From the NCBI GenBank assembly GCA_018262895.1, contig JADFDJ010000003.1, positions 62,001-126,000 on the forward strand: 64,000 nucleotides of DNA, in the 5' to 3' direction. Of the stretch, positions 32,882-42,200 are shown piece by piece. This DNA comes from Methanomassiliicoccus sp. GTDB taxonomy: Archaea > Thermoplasmatota > Thermoplasmata > Methanomassiliicoccales > Methanomassiliicoccaceae. The stretch's first letter is position 1; every line of letters starts with the position of its first letter. Under the pieces are notes generated by a model, which had not been told where the DNA came from, did not search any database, and saw only the letters and a list, made by a program, of their open reading frames with translations. The position numbers and the translations under genes were made by a program.

Positions 32882-34171
32882 TCACCGCTTCTTCTTGGTG
32901 GAGGCAGCGGGCTTGGCCGGGGCCTTGGCAGCGGGCGCTTTCACCGGCTGCTTCGCCGCCGGCTTCGCCTTCTCGCTCTTGGGCTTGGCGCTTGGCGCCT
33001 GCCTCTCTGCCGGAGCCTTCTTCTCTACACGAGGTCGGGGGACTGTCTCAAGGACCTCCTGGTCCTCCTCCGCCTCTTCAATCTCGACGTCGTAATCCAC
33101 CCCCTCGTCCTCATCGACCTCATCTTCAAGGTCCTCGTCCTTGCCCTTATCGGACTTCTTGACCTTGGTCTCCTTGGCCACCCTCTTGGTCAGGACCCGC
33201 TCGTAGATGACCTTCATGTACATGGCGTCATGCTCGAGCAGGGGGGACGAGGAGATTATTGTGATGTTCGGGTTCTCCTCTGCCAGGTAGTCCGCCAAGG
33301 GTTCGAACTTCAGGTCCCCCTTCTTTATGGGGGTGATCCTCTTCTCGTTCCCTCCCTCGTGCTCGACGCCGGAGAAGTGGGTGTAGAAGTGGCCGTCGAT
33401 ATAGTCCCGGACCCTGTCCAGGAGCTTACCGAAGTCCTGTGGCTCCCGGAGCGCGCCCTCCTCCCGGGCGTGCACGTGGGCGAAGTTGATGACGGGTACC
33501 GTCCCCTCGATGTCATCACACATCTCCAGCACCTCCTCCAACGAGCCGAACACCTCCTGCCTGCCGCTGGTCTCGAAGCCCAGGCGGGGCTTGAGGCCGT
33601 TGTCCTTCCACCAGTCCATGATGGAGGAGATGTTCTCGGTGATGTTCTTCTTGGCCTGCTTCTTGCTCTTGTTCGGTGCGAGCCCCAGATGCGTCACCAC
33701 CAGGCATCCGTCCATCTGGTCGGTCATGGTCCCGGCCCATCGGATGTTATCCATGCAGCGGGCGGTGAGCTCGGTGTTGCTTGCAAGGTCCATATAATAG
33801 GGGGTATGCATCGACAGCTGCACGTCCATCTCCTTGCCCATGCGGCCCAGCTCCTTCAGCTCCATGAAGTTCTGCGCTATGCCTGATGCCAGAGTGATGA
33901 GGGTATCGTCCTCCTTTATCTTTTCCCTGGGCTGGGTGAGCCGGACCTCCTTCTTGTTCTTGGTCCGGACGATCTCCATGATGAGGTCGCTCTCCAGGTC
34001 CATGGGGGTGAGCCCAACCTCTTCCTCGTCGGGAAAACGTTCGATGACGTTGACCCTCACCATCTGGACCTCCATGGCGTTGAGGCCTAGCCCGTGGACG
34101 TCCTCGATGCCGTCACGGAGGGTCCTGCCCTTGCAAGAGAGTGGAATGCCCGCTGGGCCAAATCGAATCAT
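32882..34171 (-). CDS. Endonuclease IV-like TIM-barrel protein with charged C-terminal tail
   Basis: 429 residues. The first ~300 form an AP-endonuclease-2/xylose-isomerase-like TIM barrel: MHTPYYMDLAS, VVTHLG, LGFETSG, NFAHVHA, HFSGVEHEGGNEKR and IISSSPLLEHDA keep the metal-ligand His, Glu and Asp positions of endonuclease IV. The last ~115 residues are first acidic (EDEVDEDEGVDYDVEIEEAE) and then Lys/Ala/Pro-rich like a histone H1 tail. It probably repairs abasic sites; the tail suggests DNA or protein contacts. It is upstream of hxlB in the same operon. Confidence 0.82.
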   Translation of the reverse strand: MIRFGPAGIPLSCKGRTLRDGIEDVHGLGLNAMEVQMVRVNVIERFPDEEEVGLTPMDLESDLIMEIVRTKNKKEVRLTQPREKIKEDDTLITLASGIAQNFMELKELGRMGKEMDVQLSMHTPYYMDLASNTELTARCMDNIRWAGTMTDQMDGCLVVTHLGLAPNKSKKQAKKNITENISSIMDWWKDNGLKPRLGFETSGRQEVFGSLEEVLEMCDDIEGTVPVINFAHVHAREEGALREPQDFGKLLDRVRDYIDGHFYTHFSGVEHEGGNEKRITPIKKGDLKFEPLADYLAEENPNITIISSSPLLEHDAMYMKVIYERVLTKRVAKETKVKKSDKGKDEDLEDEVDEDEGVDYDVEIEEAEEDQEVLETVPRPRVEKKAPAERQAPSAKPKSEKAKPAAKQPVKAPAAKAPAKPAASTKKKR

Positions 34172-34344
34172 AATTGCACCAATGCGCTCGGTCTATTCCG
34201 AACGAACAATGCAATGCGGGAGGGCATATTTAATTGCTGTTTATCTACATCGATGCCAGGAATCATCTCCCTTTATAACGCTGGAAGGCTGTGGGAATGG
34301 CAGCGCAATATATTTCCGTTATTAACCCATGACGCTTGGGTGGG

Positions 34345-37300
34345 ATGGTCACTCTGAGCGCGGACGTTGTAGACGAACGTTTATCCAGATTACGGAATGA
34401 TTTTATCGACACTACCCTGAGGAACAGGCTGGTGAATATGGGAGAAGGGTGCGCCGCCTGCATGTTCCTTTTCGGGACCTCTCCCGCGGAGATATACCGT
34501 GAGCTCGCGGTCAGCAACGGGTCGTTCATCGTCCGCGCCGCACCTTTGGAAGGCAGCACCGCGCGGTCGGTAGAAGGCCTCCACGTCGCCCCCTCAGACG
34601 GCCACGGCAAGGTCTCCCGTTCGCTCATGTTGATGTTCTCGAAGGCCCAGGAGGCCCGTGGCGCCAAGGGCGTCAACGTCCTGTTCCTGGCCCTGGGCAG
34701 CCTGGAGTGGTCGAGCGACGGCACACAGGGCAGGAGGGCACGCTCCCCCGTTCTCCTGATGCCGGTCCGCATGTCGCGCCCACCGTCCTCGGTGGACTTC
34801 GAGCTGTGGGCCGACGGGGCGGCCCTCCTCAATCCCGTCCTGGATTTCATGCTGCGCACCGAGATGTCGCTGGCCCTACCCCCTCTGGCCGAGGGCATGG
34901 TGGACGTGGACGGCTACCTCCAGGAGCTACGTGACCTTCTTGCCGACAAAGGCTGGGAGGTGACGGCGACAGCACACCTGGGCCTGTTCGAAATACCGCA
35001 CATGGCCGTCCATGAGGAGCTCGCGCAGTACCGGGACATGATGGTCGCTCATCCCGTGGTAAGGGCCATCGCCCAGGGCCGGGGCGCTTCGGAGGATTGC
35101 TCTGGCTCCGGGGATGCAGGCGACGCGGAAACATTCAGTGTCCTGGACGCGGATTCCAGCCAGCAGGAGGCGGTCTCCTTGATGCTCTCCGGGACCAGCT
35201 TCGTGCTGCAGGGTCCGCCCGGCACCGGAAAGAGCCAGACCATCGTGAACATGATCGCCGAGCAGATCGCCCGGGGTCGCAAGGTCCTGTTCGTTTCAGA
35301 AAAGAGGGCTGCCCTGGATGCGGTACGAAAGCGGCTGGAGACGAGGGGGCTGGGCCGGTACTGCCTTGACCTGTACGACCCCCAGAGGGACGTCCGCGAG
35401 GTGGCCGACGAGCTTAGCCGGTGCCTGCCACCCCTCCCGGCCCCCTCCGCGGCGACCTTCCCATGTGATGAGATGGAGCGATGCCGCGAACAGCTGGATG
35501 GATATGTGGAAGCTTTGCACCAGGTGCGGGACGGCCTAGGGATGTCCTTCTACGAGGTGCTCTCCGGACTCACCGAGCTGAGGTCTGCGGCCGAGGTCCC
35601 CTTGGGCTTCCCCGGTCTGGAAAGGATGAGCGCCAGATACCTTGAGTCCCTGCGGCCTCTCGTCACGGACATAGAGAAGCACGCCTCCCTGCTGGCATCG
35701 ACCGAGAGGCACCCCTGGGCGGACTGCGAGGTGGGGAAATGGCAGCTGAGCGCGCAGTCGGAGATCATGCGCCGGCTATCGGACCTGAAGCTCTCCCGGA
35801 CCCGGCTCGAGGAGGTTCTGGGTACCCTTTGCGGGGACTATGACCTTCCCGTCCCAAGGGACCTCAAGGGAACCAACGAGCTTACGGAGCACCTCCGTGC
35901 GATAAACCTCACCCACTACCCAGAGGAGAGCTGGCTGACCAACGATCCCTCGCCCTTGCTGGAGCTCGTGGAGGAAATCCAGGAATCGTACAGGTCGCGC
36001 CTGGAACGGATGACCTGGGTGAAACAGATGTACCGCGATGGTGTCCTGGACCTCGATCTTAAGGGCATCCAGGAGAGGGTCCTCCAAGGCAATAAGGTCA
36101 CCACCCGCCTTTTCGACCACGACTACCGCAGGGACATGAAGGCCCTGGAGGGCCTCAAGCGGGGAAACCGCAAGCTCAAGTATGCCCAGGCATGCTTCGA
36201 GCTCAAGGAACTGGTCGAGGTCAAGGACCTGATCTCACAGATCCAGAAGGAGGAGAAGGAGTGCGCCGAGCGTCTGGGAAAGCACTTCCAGGGGGACAGG
36301 ACGGACTGGGCCAAGACCGTCGAGGCCATCATGTGGACGCGCGACTACCGCTCCAAGTACGGGGTCCCGAAGACCCCGGGCATGACGCGCCTCCTGTGCT
36401 CCGGGCCGGAGGCCCTCGTGGGCCTCAAGACCAGGATAGATGCCCTCGACGAGGCCGCATTGCGCCTGGCCACGGCCATTTCGGCCGTAAGGGAGCGCTT
36501 CGATCTTAGCTCCCTCTTGAACGGGAGGAGCGTGAACGAGGTACCCTTCCAGGAATTGAACGACTGGGCCCAGATGCACCTCGACCACGGCACCTCCTTC
36601 CAGGAGTGGACGGAGATGGTGCGGGTCCAGAAGGAGGCAAGGGAGAGCGGCCTGGGGGACCTATTGATACTAGCCTCGGCCGGGAAGCTCCCCCCCGAGG
36701 GCACCTGGGAAGGGGTCCGCAAGAGGCACCTCACGCTGTGGCACGACCTTCTGCTAGCCCGTGACGACAGGCTGCGGCTCTTCGACCGGGAAGTCCATGA
36801 GCGGAGTGTGGCCCGATTTGCCGAATTGGACCGCCTGAGCCTGGAGGTGGCGACCTCGCGGGCCAGATGGGCGCTCGAAAGGCACCGCGGCGATGCCTTC
36901 AGGAACATCTCAGAGCAAAGCCAGGAGCAGAACTCCATACTCAAGGGCACGGTCCCCGCCAATGGGCAGGGAGGGCCCCTGAGGGAATTGTTCACCTCGG
37001 CCCTGGACCGTGTTCTTGCGATGAAACCCTGCTTCATGATGAGCCCCAGGGCGGTCACCGCCCTTCTGGACCCAGCCATCGCCCTCTTCGACCTGCTCAT
37101 CCTCGACGAGGCTTCCCAGATCCGCGTGGAGGACGGGATCGTCACCATGCTCCGCGCCAAGCAGGTGGTTGTCGTAGGGGACAGCATGCAGCTGCCCCCA
37201 ATGGATATGGCCATAGGTGCCGAGGCATCAGTGGCGGAGGAGCGGGAGAGCATCATGGACGCTTGCTCGGGGGCGCTGCCCCAGCGATCTCTCCTCTGGC

Positions 37301-39210
37301 ATTACCGTTCCCAGCAGGAATCCCTGTTCGCGTTCTCCAATGAAAAGTTCTACGGCGGCCGGCTGATGACCTACCCCTCAGCAACGCTTGATCGGGAGGA
37401 CCTGGGCGTCTCCTTCGTCCACGTTCCGGGGGCGCAGGAGGAAGAGGGCCGGTGCGACCACAGCGAGGCAGAGGCCAGGAAGGTGGTCGACCTGGTCCTG
37501 GAGCATATCGTTCATGGCTCCCGCGACTCCCTGGGAGTAGTTGCGTTCACGGAACCCCAGCAGGTCGCCATAGTGGCGGAGCTGGAGCGCAGGACCGCTC
37601 AGGATCATGCGCTGGCATCCCTTCTTTCCCACAGTAGGGAGGAGCCTTTCTTCGTCAAGACCCTGGATGACGTGCAGGGCGACGAGAGGGACGTGATAAT
37701 ATTTTCCACGGGCTACTGCAGGGACCGATCTGGCAGGATGTTCCTGAGCCTGGGCCTGCTGAGCGGAGAGATGGGCAGGAGGCGCCTCAACGTCGCCATA
37801 ACCCGGGCGAGGAAGCACGTCAAGCTGGTCTCCTCTCTGCTGCCTGAGGAGATAGAGGTGGATCCCTCTGGAAAGAACGTTCTGAGGGATTACCTTGAGT
37901 ACGCCGCGTGGCCGGGGCACGATGTGGAAAAAGGGAACAGCATGCGGGCACGGGACCCCATCGCGGACGATGTGCGAGCGCACCTGGAGGAGCGCGGCCT
38001 GAAGGTGGAGAGATCTGTGGGCATGTCCTCCAGCAAGGTCGATCTGGCCGTGGTCGATGACGAGCATCCCGGAAGATATATCCTGGGGATCCTCACCGAT
38101 GGCCCGTCCTACCGCAGGGCGGGAGGGACCAGGGACCGGGACCGGCTCCGGCAGGAGGTCCTCACCAACCTTGGATGGACACTTCACCGGGTATGGTCCC
38201 AGGATTGGCTCAGCGACCCCCAGGGGGAGGTGGACAGGATCGTGGCCGCGGTTGAGAGGAGCAAGGCTGCGTACGCGGAGAAGGAGGCCGATGAGGAGAT
38301 GAGGCCCCTGGAGGTTTTGGTGGCCTCCCTGGCAGTGGAGGACATGGCCGGGGCGTCCGACCCGCCTGCTGCCGTGGCCCTCGATGACGGCGCAAGTGGC
38401 GAGGGCTGGGGGTCCTCCGAGCCCGAACTGGACGGGACCCTCATGGCCTCCTTGTCGGCCGCAGAGGAGGTCGACCTTTCCGCGGAGTGCGGTTCCGTGC
38501 CCTTCGACACCGTATCGGAGCAGACCGACCTGATGACGGATGATGTGCCCGCCGTCCTCGCCGCAGAGCCGGACACCATGGCCGCGGACCAGGGTCTCTT
38601 GGCCTCGGAGGAGCCCCTCAGGGACCTGTGCGCCATCTATACCCGGGCCCGGCTGCATGAGGACCCGTCCCTGGTCTACCTGTTCACGCAGGACCACGAG
38701 GCGGCGATGCGGGAGGCGGTGTTCAGGGTCGTGGAGGAGGAGGGTCCGGTCCACCTGACCGTGGTCCGGGACCGGGTCAAGGAGCTGGTCTCGGTCTCAA
38801 CGGGCAAGCGCCCCTCCAACGTGGACAGGCTGGTCAGACCGGCGATCGGGTTCCTCGAGGATGAGGGGGAGATCAGGATCGAGGGCGACTTCCTGTGGCC
38901 TGCGGACCTCAGAACGGTTCGCCCCCGCCGCTGCTACTCTCCCCGGCGCGATATAGATCACGTTTGCGATGCCGAGATCGAGGCCATGGTGACGATGATC
39001 ACCGCCAGAACCCCGAAGATAAGGGTGAAGAGAGTGGTGAACGATGTCTCCGACCTCCTGGGCTACAAGCGGCCCACCGCTGCCATCAAAAAGCGGGTGG
39101 AGAGGATACTAGCCACCGTCGCCCCGGGCAGGACGAGGAAAGTGGCGGGCGATACCGCCGGTGGCCGGATGGACGACCTTGATGGCTTTGAAGAGGGGAG
39201 CTGGAACTGA
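34345..39210 (+). CDS. Large COG1112-type SF1 helicase with REase-like and DUF3320-like domains, copy 1
   Basis: 1621 residues. N-terminal DUF4011-like region (FIDTTLRNRLVN...GVNVLFLALGSLEW), Walker A GPPGTGKSQT (about 290), a long helical insertion (about 390-880), motif II LLILDEASQ (about 917), VVVGDSMQLPP, LLWHYRSQQESL, VQGDERDVIIFSTGY and RRLNVAITRARKHVKLV (motif VI, about 1150). A Vsr/MTES_1575-type nuclease-like domain (about 1205-1290: VDLAVV, GILTDGPSY, RDRDRLRQEVLTNLGW, RVWSQDW) and a C-terminal DUF3320-like region follow. Relatives are often linked to antiphage defence. ATG 34345 has GGGTGGG upstream and AATATAT near 34307. A paralogue begins 67 nt downstream. Confidence 0.85.
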   Translation: MVTLSADVVDERLSRLRNDFIDTTLRNRLVNMGEGCAACMFLFGTSPAEIYRELAVSNGSFIVRAAPLEGSTARSVEGLHVAPSDGHGKVSRSLMLMFSKAQEARGAKGVNVLFLALGSLEWSSDGTQGRRARSPVLLMPVRMSRPPSSVDFELWADGAALLNPVLDFMLRTEMSLALPPLAEGMVDVDGYLQELRDLLADKGWEVTATAHLGLFEIPHMAVHEELAQYRDMMVAHPVVRAIAQGRGASEDCSGSGDAGDAETFSVLDADSSQQEAVSLMLSGTSFVLQGPPGTGKSQTIVNMIAEQIARGRKVLFVSEKRAALDAVRKRLETRGLGRYCLDLYDPQRDVREVADELSRCLPPLPAPSAATFPCDEMERCREQLDGYVEALHQVRDGLGMSFYEVLSGLTELRSAAEVPLGFPGLERMSARYLESLRPLVTDIEKHASLLASTERHPWADCEVGKWQLSAQSEIMRRLSDLKLSRTRLEEVLGTLCGDYDLPVPRDLKGTNELTEHLRAINLTHYPEESWLTNDPSPLLELVEEIQESYRSRLERMTWVKQMYRDGVLDLDLKGIQERVLQGNKVTTRLFDHDYRRDMKALEGLKRGNRKLKYAQACFELKELVEVKDLISQIQKEEKECAERLGKHFQGDRTDWAKTVEAIMWTRDYRSKYGVPKTPGMTRLLCSGPEALVGLKTRIDALDEAALRLATAISAVRERFDLSSLLNGRSVNEVPFQELNDWAQMHLDHGTSFQEWTEMVRVQKEARESGLGDLLILASAGKLPPEGTWEGVRKRHLTLWHDLLLARDDRLRLFDREVHERSVARFAELDRLSLEVATSRARWALERHRGDAFRNISEQSQEQNSILKGTVPANGQGGPLRELFTSALDRVLAMKPCFMMSPRAVTALLDPAIALFDLLILDEASQIRVEDGIVTMLRAKQVVVVGDSMQLPPMDMAIGAEASVAEERESIMDACSGALPQRSLLWHYRSQQESLFAFSNEKFYGGRLMTYPSATLDREDLGVSFVHVPGAQEEEGRCDHSEAEARKVVDLVLEHIVHGSRDSLGVVAFTEPQQVAIVAELERRTAQDHALASLLSHSREEPFFVKTLDDVQGDERDVIIFSTGYCRDRSGRMFLSLGLLSGEMGRRRLNVAITRARKHVKLVSSLLPEEIEVDPSGKNVLRDYLEYAAWPGHDVEKGNSMRARDPIADDVRAHLEERGLKVERSVGMSSSKVDLAVVDDEHPGRYILGILTDGPSYRRAGGTRDRDRLRQEVLTNLGWTLHRVWSQDWLSDPQGEVDRIVAAVERSKAAYAEKEADEEMRPLEVLVASLAVEDMAGASDPPAAVALDDGASGEGWGSSEPELDGTLMASLSAAEEVDLSAECGSVPFDTVSEQTDLMTDDVPAVLAAEPDTMAADQGLLASEEPLRDLCAIYTRARLHEDPSLVYLFTQDHEAAMREAVFRVVEEEGPVHLTVVRDRVKELVSVSTGKRPSNVDRLVRPAIGFLEDEGEIRIEGDFLWPADLRTVRPRRCYSPRRDIDHVCDAEIEAMVTMITARTPKIRVKRVVNDVSDLLGYKRPTAAIKKRVERILATVAPGRTRKVAGDTAGGRMDDLDGFEEGSWN

Positions 39211-39277
39211 GAGCTGAGCTGCCCTCAAGCGGTCCATACCTTTTTCTTGAGGACCGCGCCTTCTCCCGGGGTACTCC

Positions 39278-42200
39278 ATGATCGGCCGGAAGTCATCACC
39301 CCTAGAGCAGAAGATCCAGAGATGGCGGGAGGAGCTTCTGGACATGAGCCTCAGGAACCGGCTCCTTAACTTCAAGCCCCGCTCAGCGGTGCGTATAGTA
39401 GCGCCGCAGGCATCGGCGGTACTCGAGGAACTCGTGGTCAAATGCCGGACGATCCCCATTTTGGAGATGACAGCAGAGGAGTGCTCGGGCGATGTGCATA
39501 AACCATCCCCGGCCCCGGACCGGCTGTGGGTGCCTCACGACCCAAAGGGCTCGGACACCACCCTGAAAAGGATGCGGCTGCGGGCCCGCGGGTCGATCCA
39601 GGAGCAGGGCGTGAACATCCTCTTCCTGGCGTTGGGCATGGTCACATGGTACGATCCCAAGGACAAGGCCCAGGAGCTGATGTCACCATTGGTCCTGGTA
39701 CCCGTGGAACTGATCAAGGAGGGGCCTCTGGTTCCCTTCCGCGTCCGCGCCATCGATGACGACATCGTCGTCAACCCCAACCTAGCCTACAAGTTGAAGG
39801 TCGACCTCTCGCTCAACCTCCCAGAGTGGCCGGAGGAGCTCATCTCCTTGGACGGCTTCCTGGATAGGGTCAGGGCGTCCATCTCGGCCGCCCCGGGATG
39901 GAAGGTAGAGGCCAGCGCATATCTCGGTCTCTTCTCCTTCGCCAAGCTCAGCATGTACCAGGAGCTGCTGGTGGAGCACGAGAGGCTGGCCAAGCATCCG
40001 TTCATCAACGCGCTGGCCGGTAATCCGTCGCTGCTCCCGGCACTTCCCGACCATCCCAGGGCTGACCGCATGGATGCCATGGTCCGCCCCGCCGATTCCT
40101 TCCAGATCCTCGACGCTGATTCCTCGCAGCAGGAGGCCATCGAGATGTCCAAGCGGGGGATAAGCTTCGTCCTCCAGGGCCCCCCCGGCACCGGAAAGAG
40201 CCAGACCATCAGCAACATCATCGCCGAGGCCCTGGCGCAGGACAAGAGGGTGCTGTTCGTGTCCGAGAAGATGGCCGCCCTGGAGGTGGTCAAGGGGCGG
40301 CTGGAGGACAAGGGGCTGGGCGACTACATACTGGAGATCCACAGCCAGAAGGCCAGCAAGACCGCGGTGATGGAGGAGCTTCGCCGGTGCATGACGCCCG
40401 CTCCCGTACCCCCGGTGAACATGGACGACCTCAGGAGGCTGGAGCAGGTGCGCGACGAGATCAACGGGTATGTGCAAGCGCTCCACCTGGTGCGCGAACC
40501 GCTAGGCCGTTCTGCCTTCCAGGTCCTCTCTAGGCTGGCCACTCTGCACGAGGCGCCGGACCTGCCTGTATCCATCCCGGACACCGCCTCCATGCGCCCC
40601 GAGGACCTCGAAGCACGTCTGCGCCTGGTGAGGAGGGTCCAGGCCCAGCGTGCCCTGGTCGAGAGGATGGACGCTCACACCTGGAGGGACCTGCGGACAG
40701 ACGGCTGGAAGGCCGGTGACGAGGCAACCATGGCGTCGGCCCTGAGGGAGCTTAGGGACAGCGCTCAGAGGGTACAGGACATCACCTTGAGGGCAAGCGC
40801 GGCCGTGGGCATGAAGGCGCCCCGCTCCCTGGCCGAGGCCCAGGGGCTGCTGTCCCTGCTCCACCGCACCAGCTCCACCCCATACCCCGAGGGGTCCTGG
40901 CTGGTGCCGGGAAGACCGGGTTCCTTGCTGCAGGAGTGTGAGCTGCTGCAGAGGGCATACCGCCAGAAGGACGATGATGAACGGTGGGTCGGGGAGCGCT
41001 ACCACGAGGAGGTCCGGACCTTGGATGCCAAGGGACTCCTGTACCGGTTCGAGGCAGAGCACAGAGGCATTTTCCGCTCCCTCAGCTCGCGGTACAAATC
41101 TGATAGGGCCCTCGTCCTGCAGCATCGAAGGGACGGCCGCAGGCCCGATCACAGAGAGATCGTGTCGGACCTCCGCCGGATGTTGTCCAATGAGGAGCGG
41201 TCCCGAGAGCTGGAGGCCCGGGAGGCCGCCGCCGCTGGCAGCTTCGGATCTCGGTTCCACGGGCCCGGCACGGACTGGAACGAACTGAGGAGCAGCCTCA
41301 ACTGGACCGCCGATTACATCAGGGGAACGGAACCTCCGCTCCCGACACAGTTGGTCCAGGCCCTGTGCGATCCCTCCGGAACGGGGAGAACGCTGGAGAC
41401 CGCAGCCCAGGAGGGAGACGCTGCCGTGGCGGCCCTGTCCCGCTCCCTGGGCCAGATACAGCGCTCGTTCGAGCTCCGGGGCACGGCAGGAGCGCAGGAC
41501 ATGGGCCTGGAGGAGCTGACCCTGTTCGCGGAGCGTCATCTCGCGGACCTGCCGTCGATCAAGGAGTGGCTGGAGGCGGCCGCACTGGAGAGAGCGTGCA
41601 AAGAGCAGGGCCTGGCCGACCTGTTCCGGATGGGGAGGAGAGGGGAGCTTCCGGGAGGGGACATAGCGGCCGCGTTCGAGAAGCGCTCTTACCGGCAGTG
41701 GTTCGAGCACGTCTGCTCCATAGACGCCCGCCTCCGCGACTTCCGGGGGGAGGACCATGAGGAAGCCATCGCCCGCTTCCGGGAGCTGGACGAGAGGCAG
41801 ATGACGATCGCCCAGACGAGGCTCAGGGCCAAGCTGGCCGCGGGGATCGAGAAGGCTCTGAGCGCACAGGCGGAGAAGGGAAGCGAGCTAGCGGTCCTTA
41901 AGCGGGAGCTGGCGAAGAAGAAGAGGTTCAAGCAGGTCCGTCAGCTCTTCCAGCAGTGCCCGGACATCATCCTAAGGCTGAAGCCCTGCCTCCTGATGAG
42001 CCCGTTGTCCGTGAGCCAGTTCCTTGAGCCGGCGGCGGTCAGGTTCGACCTGGTGGTCTTCGATGAGGCCTCACAGGTCCGGCCAGAGGATGCCGTGGGC
42101 TCGATCATGAGGGGGACCCAGACCATAGTGGTCGGGGACAGCAAGCAGCTTCCCCCCACCTCGTTCTTCCGTAGCGAGGCGGGGGAGGTCGAGGACGAGG

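Noticed and set aside
37378-38754. A 458-codon minus-strand frame within helicase copy 1
   Set aside because: It lies wholly inside a gene with intact helicase motifs and has no recognisable domain.
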